In this document: positions 10,888 to 25,100 of the stretch, one piece after another
How the letters are laid out: the number at the start of each line of letters is the position of its first letter
How positions within the stretch are numbered: position 1 is the first letter of the stretch
Assembly (NCBI GenBank): GCA_947462335.1
Contig: OX381707.1
Coordinates: 12,145,055 to 12,209,054, forward strand
Source: Harmothoe impar
Taxonomy: Eukaryota > Annelida > Polychaeta > Phyllodocida > Polynoidae
Reading direction: 5' to 3'
DNA length: 64,000 nucleotides
Notes under the pieces: generated by a model
Database searches by the model: none
Told to the model about the DNA's origin: nothing
The model's input: the letters and a program-made list of their open reading frames with translations, nothing else
Position numbers and translations under genes: made by a program

Positions 10888-12743
10888 GCACTGCCTCACT
10901 GGTAATATTTTCACCATCTGTTTATGAATTGTGTTAAACAAAAGCCTCTGGGAACCTTGTTTGATTACTGCTGTCCATGTACCTGATTACTTCATAGTTT
11001 GGGATATCCTCTAGGCGTGAACATGGCTCGCTCTCCTCCCTTCGGCCTGGCCCCGGACCGCAAGACACCCAAATGGCCGAAAAAGGGTCATCGCTTGGTT
11101 ATTTAAGGACATCTTACTGGCACTGCCTCACTGGTAATATTTTCACCATCTGTTTATGAATGGTGTTCAAGAAAAGCCTCTGGGAACCTTGTTTGATTAC
11201 TGCTGTCCATGTACCTGATTACTTCATAGTTTGGGATATCTTCTAGGCGTGAACATGGCTCGCTCTCCTCCCTTCGGCCTGGCCCCGGACCTCAAAACAC
11301 CGAAATGGCCGAAAAAGGGTCAACGCTTGGTTATTTAAGGACATCTTACTGGCACTGCCTCACTGGTAATATTTTCACCATCTGTTTATGAATGGTGTTA
11401 AAGAAAAGCCTCTGGGAACCTTGTTTGATTACTGCTGTCCATGTACCTCATTACTTCATAGTTTGGGATATCCTCTAGGCGTGAACATGGCTTGCTCTCC
11501 TCCCTTCTGACTGGCCCCGGACCGCAAGACACCGAAATGGCCGAAAAAGGGTCATCGCTTGGTTATTTAAGGACATCTTACTGGCACTGCCTCACTGGTA
11601 ATATTTTCACCATCTGTTCATGAATGGTGTTAAACAAAAGCCTCTGGGAACCTTGTTTGATTACTGCTGTCCATGTACCTGATTACTTCATAGTTTGGGA
11701 TATCCTCTAGGCGTGAACATGGCTCGCTCTCCTCCCTTTGGCCTGGCCCCGGACCGCAAGACACCGAAATTGGCGAAAAAGGGTCATCGCTTGGTTATTT
11801 AAGGACATCTTACTGGCACTGCCTCACTGGTAATATTTTCACCATCTGTTCATGAATGGTGTTAAACAAAAGCCTCTGGGAACCTTGTTTGATTACTGCT
11901 GTCCATGTACCTGATTACTTCATAGTTTGGGATATCCTCTAGGCGTGAACATGGCTCGCTCTCCTCCCTTTGGCCTGGTCCCGGACCGCAAGACACCGAA
12001 ATGGCCGAAAAAGGGTCATCGCTTGGTTATTTAAGGACATCTTACTGGCACTGCCTCACTGGTAATATTTTCACCATCTGTTTATGAATGGTGTAAAACA
12101 AAAGCCTCTGGGAACCTTGTTTGATTACTGCTGTCCATGTACCTGATGACTTCATAGTTTGGGATATCCTCTAGGCGTGAACATGGCTCGCTCTCCTCCC
12201 TTTGGCCTGGCCCCGGATCGCAAGACACCGAAATGGCCGAAAAAGGGTCATCGCTTGGTTATTTAAGGACATCTTACTGGCACTCCCTCACTGGTAATAT
12301 TTTCACCATCTGTTTATGAATGGTGTTAAACGAAAGCCTCTGGGAACCTTGTTTGATTACTGCTGTCCATGTACCTGATTACTTCATAGTTTGGGATATC
12401 CTCTAGGCGTGAACATGGCTCGCTCTCCTCCCTTTGGCCTGGCCCCGGACCGCAAGACACCCAAATGGCCGAAAAAGGGCCATCGCTTGGTTATTTAAGG
12501 ACATCTTACTAGCACTGCCTCACTGGTAATATTTTCACCATCTGTTTATGAATGGTGTTAAAGAAAAGCCTCTGGGAACCTTGTTTGATTACTGCTGTCC
12601 ATGTACCTGATTACTTCATAGTTTGGGATATCCTCTAAGCGTGAACATGGCTCGCTCTCCTGCCTTTGGCCTGGGCCCGGACCGCAAGACACTGAAATGG
12701 CCGAAAAAGGGTCATCGCTTGGTTATTTAAGGACATCTTACTG
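10888..12743 (+). repeat. 8-monomer higher-order unit, reference copy
   Basis: Ordered types: GAATTGTG; GTTCAAG with GATATCTTC and CAACGC; TTCTGACTGG with GGCTTGC; TTCATG with AAATTGGCG; TTCATG with GGTCCCGG; GTAAAAC with CCTGATGAC and GGATCGC; AAACGAAAG with CACCCAAA followed by TACTAGC; GCCTTTGG with GGGCCCGG and CACTGAAA. The next unit (12744) is again the GAATTGTG type. The same order is at 16455-18310 through the large duplication, and shortened or extended versions occupy 18.8-27.6 kb. Confidence 0.82.
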
Positions 12744-13027
12744 GCACTGCCTCACTGGTAATATTTTCACCATCTGTTTATGAATTGTGTTAAACAAAAG
12801 CCTCTGGGAACCTTGTTTGATTACTGCTGTCCATGTACCTGATTACTTCATAGTTTGGGATATCCTCTAGGCGTGAACATGGCTCGCTCTCCTCCCTTCG
12901 GCCTGGCCCCGGACCGCAAGACACCCAAATGGCCGAAAAAGGGTCATCGCTTGGTTATTTAAGGACATCTTACTGGCACTGCCTCACTGGTAATATTTTC
13001 ACCATCTGTTTATGAATGGTGTTAAAG

Positions 13028-16000
13028 AAAAGCCTCTGGGAACCTTGTTTGATTACTGCTGTCCATGTACCTGATTACTTCATAGTTTGGGATATCCTCT
13101 AGGCGTGAACATGGCTCGCTCTCCTCCCTTTGGCCTGGCCCCGGACCGCAAGACACCGAAATGGCCGAAAAAGGGTCATCGCTTGGTTATTTAAGGACAT
13201 CTTACTGGCACTGCCTCACTGGTAATATTTTCACCATCTGTTTATGAATGGTGTTAAACGAAAGCCTCTGGGAACCTTGTTTGATTACTGCTGTCCATGT
13301 ACCTGATTACTTCATAGTTTGGGATATCCTCTAGGCGTGAACATGGCTCGCTCTCCTCCCTTTGGCCTGGCCCCGGACCGCAAGACACCGAAATGGCCGA
13401 AAAAGGGTCATCGCTTGGTTATTTAAGGACATCTTACTGGCACTGCCTCACTGGTAATATTTTCACCATCTGTTTATGAATGGTGTTAAACGAAAGCCTC
13501 TGGGAACCTTGTTTGATTACTGCTGTCCATGTACCTGATTACTTCATAGTTTGGGATATCCTCTAGGCGTGAACACGGCTCGCTCTCCTCCCTTTGGCCT
13601 GGCCCCGGACCGCAAGACACCGAAATGGCCGAAAAAGGGTCATCGCTTGGTTATTTAAGGACATCTTACTGGCACTGCCTCACTTGTAATATTTTCACCA
13701 TCTGTTTATGAATGGTGTTAAAGAAAAGCCTCTGGGAACCTTGTTTGATTACTGCTGTCCATGTACCCGTTTACTTCATAGTTTGGGATATCCTCTAAGC
13801 GTGAACATGGCTCGCTCTCCTCCCTTCCGCCTGGCCCCGGACCGCAAGATACCGAAATGGCCGAAAAAGGGTCATCGCTTGGTTATTTAAGGACATCTTA
13901 CTGGCACTGCCTCACTGGTAATATTTTCACCATCTGTTTATGAATGGTGTTAAACAAAAGCCTCTGGGAACCTTGTTTGATTACTGCTGTCCATGTACCT
14001 GATTACTTCATAGTTTGGGATATCCTCTAGGCGTGAACATGGCTCGCTCTCCTCTCTTTGGCCTGGCCCCGGACCGCAAGACACCCAAATGGCCGAAAAA
14101 GGGTCATCGCTTGGTTATTTAAGGACATCTTACTGGCACTGCCTCACTGGTAATATTTTCACCATCTGTTTATGAATGGTGTTAAACGAAAGCCTCTGGG
14201 AACCTTGTTTGATTACTGCTGTCCATGTACCTGATTACTTCATAGTTTGGGATATCCTCTAGGCGTGAACATGGCTCACTCTCCTCCCTTTGGCCTGGCC
14301 CCGGACCGCAAGACACCCAAATGGCCGAAAAAGGGTCATCGCTTGGTTATTTAAGGACATCTTACTGGCACTGCCTCACTGGTAATATTTTCACCATCTG
14401 TTTATGAATGGTGTTAAACAAAAGCCTCTGGGAACCTTGTTTGATTACTGCTGTCCATGTACCTGATTACTTCATAGTTTGGGATATCCTCTAAGCGTGA
14501 ACATGGCTCGCTCTCCTCCCTTCCGCCTGGCCCCGGACCGCAAGATACCGAAAAGGCCGAAAAAGGGTCATCGCTTGGTTATTTAAGGACATCTAACTGG
14601 CACTGCCTCACTGGTAATATTTTCACCATCTGTTCATGAATGGTGTTAAACAAAAGCCTCTGGGAACCTTGTTTGATTACTGCTGTCCATGTACCTGATT
14701 ACTTCATAGTTTGGGATATCCTCTAAGCGTAGCATGGCTCGCTCTCCTCCCTTTGGCCTGGCCCCGAACCGCAAGATACCGAAAAGGCCGAAAAAGGGTC
14801 ATCGCTTGGTTATTTAAGGACATCTAACTGGCACTGCCTCACTGGTAATATTTTCACCATCTGTTCATGAATGGTGTTAAACAAAAGCCTCTGGGAACCT
14901 TGTTTGATTACTGCTGTCCATGTACCTGATTACTTCATAGTTTGGGATATCCTCTAGGCGTGAACATGGCTCGCTCTCCTCCCTTTGGCCTGGTCCCGGA
15001 CCGCAAGACACCGAAATGGCCGAAAAAGGGTCATCGCTTGGTTATTTAAGGACATCTTACTGGCACTGCCTCACTGGTGATATTTTCACCATCTGTTTAT
15101 GAATGGTGTAAAACAAAAGCCTCTGGGAACCTTGTTTGATTACTGCTGTCCATGTACCTGATTACTTCATAGTTTTGGATATCCTCTAAGCGTGAACATG
15201 GCTCGCTCTCCTGCCTTTGGCCTGGGCCCGGACCGCAAGACACTGAAATGGCCGAAAAAGGGTCATCGCTTGGTTATTTAAGGACATCTTACTGGCACTG
15301 CCTCACTGGTAATATTTTCACCATCTGTTTATGAATTGTGTTAAACAAAAGCCTCTGGGAACCTTGTTTGATTACTGCTGTCCATGTACCTGATTACTTC
15401 ATAGTTTGGGATATCCTCTAGGCGTGAACATGGCTCGCTCTCCTCCCTTCGGCCTGGCCCCGGACCGCAAGACACCCAAATGGCCTAAAAAGGGTCATCG
15501 CTTGGTTATTTAAGGACATCTTACTGGCACTGCCTCACTGGTAATATTTTCACCATCTGTTTATGAATGGTGTTAAAGAAAAGCCTCTGGGAACCTTGTT
15601 TGATTACTGCTGTCCATGTACCTGATTACTTCATAGTTTGGGATATCTTCTAGGCGTGAACATGGCTCGCTCTCCTCCCTTCGGCCTGGCCCCGGACCGC
15701 AAGACACCGAAATGGCCGAAAAAGGGTCAACGCTTGGTTATTTAAGGACATCTTACTGGCACTGCCTCACTGGTAATATTTTCACCATCTGTTTATGAAT
15801 GGTGTTAAAGAAAAGCCTCTGGGAACCTTGTTTGATTACTGCTGTCCATGTACCTCATTACTTCATAGTTTGGGATATCCTCTAGGCGTGAACATGGCTC
15901 CCTCTCCTCCCTTTGGCCTGGCCCCGGATCGCAAGACACCGAAATGGCCGAAAAAGGGTCATCGCTTGGTTATTTAAGGACATCTTACTGGCACTGCCTC

Positions 16001-18663
16001 ACTGGTAATATTTTCACCATCTGTTCATGAATGGTGTTAAACAAAAGCCTCTGGGAACCTTGTTTGATAACTGCTGTCCATGTACCTGATTACTTCATAG
16101 TTTGGGATATCCTCTAGGCGTGAACATGGCTCGCTCTCCTCCCTTTGGCCTGGCCTCGGACCGCAAGACACCGAAATTGGCGAAAAAGGGTCATCGCTTG
16201 GTTATTTAAGGACATCTTACTGGCACTGCCTCACTGGTAATATTTTCACCATCTGTTTATGAATGGTGTTAAAGAAAAGCCTCTTGGAACCTTGTTTGAT
16301 TACTGCTGTCCATGTACCTGATTACTTCATAGTTTGGGATATCCTCTTAGCGTGAACATGGCTCGCTCTCCTGCCTTTGGCCTGGGCCCGGACCGCAAGA
16401 CACTGAAATGGCCGAAAAAGGGTCATCGCTTGGTTATTTAAGGACATCTTACTGGCACTGCCTCACTGGTAATATTTTCACCATCTGTTTATGAATTGTG
16501 TTAAACAAAAGCCTCTGGGAACCTTGTTTGATTACTGCTGTCCATGTACCTGATTACTTCATAGTTTGGGATATCCTCTAGGCGTGAACATGGCTCGCTC
16601 TCCTCCCTTCGGCCTGGCCCCGGACCGCAAGACACCCAAATGGCCGAAAAAGGGTCATCGCTTGGTTATTTAAGGACATCTTACTGGCACTGCCTCACTG
16701 GTAATATTTTCACCATCTGTTTATGAATGGTGTTCAAGAAAAGCCTCTGGGAACCTTGTTTGATTACTGCTGTCCATGTACCTGATTACTTCATAGTTTG
16801 GGATATCTTCTAGGCGTGAACATGGCTCGCTCTCCTCCCTTCGGCCTGGCCCCGGACCTCAAAACACCGAAATGGCCGAAAAAGGGTCAACGCTTGGTTA
16901 TTTAAGGACATCTTACTGGCACTGCCTCACTGGTAATATTTTCACCATCTGTTTATGAATGGTGTTAAAGAAAAGCCTCTGGGAACCTTGTTTGATTACT
17001 GCTGTCCATGTACCTCATTACTTCATAGTTTGGGATATCCTCTAGGCGTGAACATGGCTTGCTCTCCTCCCTTCTGACTGGCCCCGGACCGCAAGACACC
17101 GAAATGGCCGAAAAAGGGTCATCGCTTGGTTATTTAAGGACATCTTACTGGCACTGCCTCACTGGTAATATTTTCACCATCTGTTCATGAATGGTGTTAA
17201 ACAAAAGCCTCTGGGAACCTTGTTTGATTACTGCTGTCCATGTACCTGATTACTTCATAGTTTGGGATATCCTCTAGGCGTGAACATGGCTCGCTCTCCT
17301 CCCTTTGGCCTGGCCCCGGACCGCAAGACACCGAAATTGGCGAAAAAGGGTCATCGCTTGGTTATTTAAGGACATCTTACTGGCACTGCCTCACTGGTAA
17401 TATTTTCACCATCTGTTCATGAATGGTGTTAAACAAAAGCCTCTGGGAACCTTGTTTGATTACTGCTGTCCATGTACCTGATTACTTCATAGTTTGGGAT
17501 ATCCTCTAGGCGTGAACATGGCTCGCTCTCCTCCCTTTGGCCTGGTCCCGGACCGCAAGACACCGAAATGGCCGAAAAAGGGTCATCGCTTGGTTATTTA
17601 AGGACATCTTACTGGCACTGCCTCACTGGTAATATTTTCACCATCTGTTTATGAATGGTGTAAAACAAAAGCCTCTGGGAACCTTGTTTGATTACTGCTG
17701 TCCATGTACCTGATGACTTCATAGTTTGGGATATCCTCTAGGCGTGAACATGGCTCGCTCTCCTCCCTTTGGCCTGGCCCCGGATCGCAAGACACCGAAA
17801 TGGCCGAAAAAGGGTCATCGCTTGGTTATTTAAGGACATCTTACTGGCACTCCCTCACTGGTAATATTTTCACCATCTGTTTATGAATGGTGTTAAACGA
17901 AAGCCTCTGGGAACCTTGTTTGATTACTGCTGTCCATGTACCTGATTACTTCATAGTTTGGGATATCCTCTAGGCGTGAACATGGCTCGCTCTCCTCCCT
18001 TTGGCCTGGCCCCGGACCGCAAGACACCCAAATGGCCGAAAAAGGGTCATCGCTTGGTTATTTAAGGACATCTTACTAGCACTGCCTCACTGGTAATATT
18101 TTCACCATCTGTTTATGAATGGTGTTAAAGAAAAGCCTCTGGGAACCTTGTTTGATTACTGCTGTCCATGTACCTGATTACTTCATAGTTTGGGATATCC
18201 TCTAAGCGTGAACATGGCTCGCTCTCCTGCCTTTGGCCTGGGCCCGGACCGCAAGACACTGAAATGGCCGAAAAAGGGTCATCGCTTGGTTATTTAAGGA
18301 CATCTTACTGGCACTGCCTCACTGGTAATATTTTCACCATCTGTTTATGAATTGTGTTAAACAAAAGCCTCTGGGAACCTTGTTTGATTACTGCTGTCCA
18401 TGTACCTGATTACTTCATAGTTTGGGATATCCTCTAGGCGTGAACATGGCTCGCTCTCCTCCCTTCGGCCTGGCCCCGGACCGCAAGACACCCAAATGGC
18501 CGAAAAAGGGTCATCGCTTGGTTATTTAAGGACATCTTACTGGCACTGCCTCACTGGTAATATTTTCACCATCTGTTTATGAATGGTGTTAAAGAAAAGC
18601 CTCTGGGAACCTTGTTTGATTACTGCTGTCCATGTACCTGATTACTTCATAGTTTGGGATATC
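13028..18663 (+). repeat. 24-monomer segmental duplication, right copy
   Basis: Each private marker of the left copy that I checked recurs here 5567 bp further on, including the 231-bp monomer at 14600-14830. The match ends at 18664, where the left lineage has GATATCCTC and this one GATATCTTC. With only one mismatch noticed in more than 5.5 kb, the duplication is recent relative to the divergence between monomer types. The period equals 24 monomers minus one base, so the exchange was in register. Confidence 0.93.
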
Positions 18664-18870
18664 TTCTAGGCGTGAACATGGCTCGCTCTCCTCCCTTCGG
18701 CCTGGCCCCGGACCGCAAGACACCGAAATGGCCGAAAAAGGGTCAACGCTTGGTTATTTAAGGACATCTTACTGGCACTGCCTCACTGGTAATATTGTCA
18801 CCATCTGTTTATTAATGGTGTTAAAGAAAAGCCTCTGGGAACCTTGTTTGATTACTGCTGTCCATGTACG

Positions 18871-20494
18871 TCATTACTTCATAGTTTGGGATATCCTCTA
18901 GGCGTGAACATGGCTCGCTCTCCTCCCTTCTATCTGGCCCCGGACCGCAAGACACCGAAATGGCCGAAAAAGGGTCATCGCTTGGTTATTTAAGGACATC
19001 TTACTGGCACTGCCTCACTGGTAATATTTTCACCATCTGTTCATGAATGGTGTTCAAGAAAAGCCTCTGGGAACCTTGTTTGATTACTGCTGTCCATGTA
19101 CCTGATTACTTCATAGTTTGGGATATCTTCTAGGCGTGAACATGGCTCGCTCTCCTCCCTTCGGCCTGGCCCCGGACCTCAAGACACCGAAATGGCCGAA
19201 AAAGGGTCAACGCTTGGTTATTTAAGGACATCTTACTGGCACTGCCTCACTGGTAATATTTTCACCTTCTGTTTATGAATGGTGTTAAAGAAAAGCCTCT
19301 GGGAACCTTGTTTGATTACTGCTGTCCATGTACCTCATTACTTCATAGTTTGGGATATCCTCTAGGCGTGAACATGGCTCGCTCTCCTCCCTTCTGACTG
19401 GCCCCGGACCGCAAGACACCGAAATGGCCGAAAAAGGGTCATCGCTTGGTTATTTAAGGACATCTTACTGGCACTGCCTCACTGGTAATATTTTCACCAT
19501 CTGTTCATGAATGGTGTTAAACAAAAGCCTCTGGGAACCTTGTTTGATTACTGCTGTCCATGTACCTGATTACTTCATAGTTTGGGATATCCTCTAGGCG
19601 TGAACATGGCTCGCTCTCCTCCCTTTGGCCTGGCCCCGGACGGCAAGACACCGAAATTGGCGAAAAAGGGTCATCGCTTGGTTATTTAAGGACATCTTAC
19701 TGGCACTGCCTCACTGGTAATATTTTCACCATCTGTTCATGAATGGTGTTAAACAAAAGCCTCTGGGAACCTTGTTTGATTACTGCTGTCCATGTACCTG
19801 ATTACTTCATAGTTTGGGATATCCTCTAGGCGTGAACATGGCTCGCTCTCCTCCCTTTGGCCTGGTCCCGGACCGCAAGACACCGAAATGGCCGAAAAAG
19901 GGTCATCGCTTGGTTATTTAAGGACATCTTACTGGCACTGCCTCACTGGTGATATTTTCACCATCTGTTTATGAATGGTGTTAAACAAAAGCCTCTGGGA
20001 ACCTTGTTTGATTACTGCTGTCCATGTACCTGATGACTTCATAGTTTGGGATATCCTCTAGGCGTGAACATGGCTCGCTCTCCTCCCTTTGGCCTGGCCC
20101 CGGATCGCAAGACACCCAAATGGCCGAAAAAGGGTCATCGCTTGGTTATTTAAGGACATCTTACTGGCACTGCCTCACTGGTAATATTTTCACCATCTGT
20201 TTATGAATGGTGTTAAACGAAAGCCTCTGGGAACCTTGTTTGATTACTGCTGTCCATGTACCTGATTACTTCATAGTTTGGGATATCCTCTAGGCGTGAA
20301 CATGGCTCGCTCTCCTCCCTTTGGCCTGGCCCCGGACCGCAAGACACCCAAATGGCCGAAAAAGGGTCATCGCTTGGTTATTTAAGGACATCTTACTAGC
20401 ACTGCCTCACTGGTAATATTTTCACCATCTGTTTATGAATGGTGTTAAAGAAAAGCCTCTGGGAACCTTGTTTGATTACTGCTGTCCATGTACC
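18871..20494 (+). repeat. 7-monomer tandem duplication, left copy (1624 bp)
   Basis: Types in order from the TTCTATC end: GTTCAAG with GACCTCAAG; CACCTTCTG with TTCTGACTGG; GACGGCAAG with AAATTGGCG; GGTCCCGG; GTGATATT with CCTGATGAC; AAACGAAAG with TACTAGC. Private markers CACCTTCTG and GACGGCAAG recur exactly 1624 bp (7 times 232) downstream. The left limit is set by TACGTCATT at 18867-18875 against TACCTCATT in the copy. Just before it lies a monomer with unique ATATTGTCACC and TATTAATGG changes. Confidence 0.92.
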
Positions 20495-22119
20495 TCATTA
20501 CTTCATAGTTTGGGATATCCTCTAGGCGTGAACATGGCTCGCTCTCCTCCCTTCTATCTGGCCCCGGACCGCAAGACACCGAAATGGCCGAAAAAGGGTC
20601 ATCGCTTGGTTATTTAAGGACATCTTACTGGCACTGCCTCACTGGTAATATTTTCACCATCTGTTCATGAATGGTGTTCAAGAAAAGCCTCTGGGAACCT
20701 TGTTTGATTACTGCTGTCCATGTACCTGATTACTTCATAGTTTGGGATATCTTCTAGGCGTGAACATGGCTCGCTCTCCTCCCTTCGGCCTGGCCCCGGA
20801 CCTCAAGACACCGAAATGGCCGAAAAAGGGTCAACGCTTGGTTATTTAAGGACATCTTACTGGCACTGCCTCACTGGTAATATTTTCACCTTCTGTTTAT
20901 GAATGGTGTTAAAGAAAAGCCTCTGGGAACCTTGTTTGATTACTGCTGTCCATGTACCTCATTACTTCATAGTTTGGGATATCCTCTAGGCGTGAACATG
21001 GCTCGCTCTCCTCCCTTCTGACTGGCCCCGGACCGCAAGACACCGAAATGGCCGAAAAAGGGTCATCGCTTGGTTATTTAAGGACATCTTACTGGCACTG
21101 CCTCACTGGTAATATTTTCACCATCTGTTCATGAATGGTGTTAAACAAAAGCCTCTGGGAACCTTGTTTGATTACTGCTGTCCATGTACCTGATTACTTC
21201 ATAGTTTGGGATATCCTCTAGGCGTGAACATGGCTCGCTCTCCTCCCTTTGGCCTGGCCCCGGACGGCAAGACACCGAAATTGGCGAAAAAGGGTCATCG
21301 CTTGGTTATTTAAGGACATCTTACTGGCACTGCCTCACTGGTAATATTTTCACCATCTGTTCATGAATGGTGTTAAACAAAAGCCTCTGGGAACCTTGTT
21401 TGATTACTGCTGTCCATGTACCTGATTACTTCATAGTTTGGGATATCCTCTAGGCGTGAACATGGCTCGCTCTCCTCCCTTTGGCCTGGTCCCGGACCGC
21501 AAGACACCGAAATGGCCGAAAAAGGGTCATCGCTTGGTTATTTAAGGACATCTTACTGGCACTGCCTCACTGGTGATATTTTCACCATCTGTTTATGAAT
21601 GGTGTTAAACAAAAGCCTCTGGGAACCTTGTTTGATTACTGCTGTCCATGTACCTGATGACTTCATAGTTTGGGATATCCTCTAGGCGTGAACATGGCTC
21701 GCTCTCCTCCCTTTGGCCTGGCCCCGGATCGCAAGACACCCAAATGGCCGAAAAAGGGTCATCGCTTGGTTATTTAAGGACATCTTACTGGCACTGCCTC
21801 ACTGGTAATATTTTCACCATCTGTTTATGAATGGTGTTAAACGAAAGCCTCTGGGAACCTTGTTTGATTACTGCTGTCCATGTACCTGATTACTTCATAG
21901 TTTGGGATATCCTCTAGGCGTGAACATGGCTCGCTCTCCTCCCTTTGGCCTGGCCCCGGACCGCAAGACACCCAAATGGCCGAAAAAGGGTCATCGCTTG
22001 GTTATTTAAGGACATCTTACTAGCACTGCCTCACTGGTAATATTTTCACCATCTGTTTATGAATGGTGTTAAAGAAAAGCCTCTGGGAACCTTGTTTGAT
22101 TACTGCTGTCCATGTACCT
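20495..22119 (+). repeat. 7-monomer tandem duplication, right copy
   Basis: I found no difference from the left copy by reading. The copy ends at 22120, where the following monomer has CCTGATT instead of CCTCATT and starts a GGGCCCGG unit carrying a private GGCCCAAAAAG. Confidence 0.92.
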
Positions 22120-25100
22120 GATTACTTCATAGTTTGGGATATCCTCTAAGCGTGAACATGGCTCGCTCTCCTGCCTTTGGCCTGGGCCCGGACCGCAAGA
22201 CACTGAAATGGCCCAAAAAGGGTCATCGCTTGGTTATTTAAGGACATCTTACTGGCACTGCCTCACTGGTAATATTTTCACCATCTGTTTATGAATTGTG
22301 TTAAACAAAAGCCTCTGGGAACCTTGTTTGATTACTGCTGTCCATGTACCTGATTACTTCATAGTTTGGGATATCCTCTAGGCGTGAACATGGCTCGCTC
22401 TCCTCCCTTCGGCCTGGCCCCGGACCGCAAGACACCCAAATGGCCGAAAAAGGGTCATCGCTTGGTTATTTAAGGACATCTTACTGGCACTGCCTCACTG
22501 GTAATATTTTCACCATCTGTTTATGAATGGTGTTAAAGAAAAGCCTCTGGGAACCTTGTTTGATTACTGCTGTCCATGTACCTGATTACTTCATAGTTTG
22601 GGATATCCTCTAGGCGTAAACATGGCTCCCTCTCCTCCCTTTGGCCTGGCCCCGGATCGCAAGACACCGAAATGGCCGAAAAAGGGTCATCGCTTGGTTA
22701 TTTAAGGACATCTTACTGGCACTGCCTCACTGGTAATATTTTCACCATCTGTTCATGAATGGTGTTAAACAAAAGCCTCTGGGAACCTTGTTTGATAACT
22801 GCTGTCCATGTACCTGATTACTTCATAGTTTGGGATATCCTCTAGGCGTGAACATGGCTCGCTCTCCTCCCTTTGGCCTGGCCCCGGACCGCAAGACACC
22901 GAAATTGGCGAAAAAGGGTCATCGCTTGGTTATTTAAGGACATCTTACTGGCACTGCCTCACTGGTAATATTTTCACCATCTGTTTATGAATGGTGTTAA
23001 AGAAAAGCCTCTGGGAACCTTGTTTGATTACTGCTGTCCATGTACCTGATTACTTCATAGTTTGGGATATCCTCTTAGCGTGAACATGGCTCGCTCTCCT
23101 GCCTTTGGCCTGGGCCCGGACCGCAAGACACTGAAATGGCCGAAAAAGGGTCATCGCTTGGTTATTTAAGGACATCTTACTGGCACTGCCTCACTGGTAA
23201 TATTTTCACCATCTGTTTATGAATTGTGTTAAACAAAAGCCTCTGGGAACCTTGTTTGATTACTGCTGTCCATGTACCTGATTACTTCATAGTTTGGGAT
23301 ATCCTCTAGGCGTGAACATGGCTCGCTCTCCTCCCTTCGGCCTGGCCCCGGACCGCAAGACACCCAAATGGCCGAAAAAGGGTCATCGCTTGGTTATTTA
23401 AGGACATCTTACTGGCACTGCCTCACTGGTAATATTTTCACCATCTGTTTATGAATGGTGTTCAAGAAAAGCCTCTGGGAACCTTGTTTGATTACTGCTG
23501 TCCATGTACCTGATTACTTCATAGTTTGGGATATCTTCTAGGCGTGAACATGGCTCGCTCTCCTCCCTTCGGCCTGGCCCCGGACCTCAAGACACAGAAA
23601 TGGCCGAAAAAGGGTCAACGCTTGGTTATTTAAGGACATCTTACTGGCACTGCCTCACTGGTAATATTTTCACCATCTGTTTATGAATGGTGTTAAAGAA
23701 AAGCCTCTGGGAACCTTGTTTGATTACTGCTGTCCATGTACCTCATTACTTCATAGTTTGGGATATCCTCTAGGCGTGAACATGGCTTGCTCTCCTCCCT
23801 TCTGACTGGCCCCGGACCGCAAGACACCGAAATGGCCGAAAAAGGGTCATCGCTTGGTTATTTAAGGACATCTTACTGGCACTGCCTCACTGGTAATATT
23901 TTCACCATCTGTTCATGAATGGTGTTAAACAAAAGCCTCTGGGAACCTTGTTTGATTACTGCTGTCCATGTACCTGATTACTTCATAGTTTGGGATATCC
24001 TCTAGGCGTGAACATGGCTCGCTCTCCTCCCTTTGGCCTGGCCCCGGACCGCAAGACACCGAAATTGGCGAAAAAGGGTCATCGCTTGGTTATTTAAGGA
24101 CATCTTACTGGCACTGCCTCACTGGTAATATTTTCACCATCTGTTCATGAATGGTGTTAAACAAAAGCCTCTGGGAACCTTGTTTGATTACTGCTGTCCA
24201 TGTACCTGATTACTTCATAGTTTGGGATATCCTCTAGGCGTGAACATGGCTCGCTCTCCTCCCTTTGGCCTGGTCCCGGACCGCAAGACACCGAAATGGC
24301 CGAAAAAGGGTCATCGCTTGGTTATTTAAGGACATCTTACTGGCACTGCCTCACTGGTGATATTTTCACCATCTGTTTATGAATGGTGTAAAACAAAAGC
24401 CTCTGGGAACCTTGTTTGATTACTGCTGTCCATGTACCTGATGACTTCATAGTTTGGGATATCCTCTAGGCGTGAACATGGCTCGCTCTCCTCCCTTTGG
24501 CCTGGCCCCGGATCGCAAGACACCGAAATGGCCGAAAAAGGGTCATCGCTTGGTTATTTAAGGACATCTTACTGGCACTGCCTCACTGGTAATATTTTCA
24601 CCATCTGTTTATGAATGGTGTTAAACGAAAGCCTCTGGGAACCTTGTTTGATTACTGCTGTCCATGTACCTGATTACTTCATAGTTTGGGATATCCTCTA
24701 GGCGTGAACATGGCTCGCTCTCCTCCCTTTGGCCTGGCCCCGGACGGCAAGACACCGAAATTGGCGAAAAAGGGTCATCGCTTGGTTATTTAAGGACATC
24801 TTACTGGCACTGCCTCACTGGTAATATTTTCACCATCTGTTCATGAATGGTGTTAAACAAAAGCCTCTGGGAACCTTGTTTGATTACTGCTGTCCATGTA
24901 CCTGATTACTTCATAGTTTGGGATATCCTCTAGGCGTGAACATGGCTCGCTCTCCTCCCTTTGGCCTGGTCCCGGACCGCAAGACACCGAAATGGCCGAA
25001 AAAGGGTCATCGCTTGGTTATTTAAGGACATCTTACTGGCACTGCCTCACTGGTGATATTTTCACCATCTGTTTATGAATGGTGTTAAACAAAAGCCTCT

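Larger units (their letters stand above)
7461..13027 (+). repeat. 24-monomer segmental duplication, left copy (5567 bp)
   Basis: This stretch returns in order at 13028-18594. Shared private markers include GAACACGGCTC (8001), CACTTGTAAT (8112), TACCCGTTT (8198), GGCTCACTC (8706), the CGTAGCATGG one-base deletion (near 9162), GGCCTAAAAAG (9915), GGCCTCGG (10585), CTCTTGG (10714) and CACTCCCTC (12281). The left breakpoint lies just after the C/G difference at 7460 versus 13027. Similarity continues to 13096, past the unit end, as expected for a tandem copy. The one difference I found is C at 12480 against T at 18047. Confidence 0.93.
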
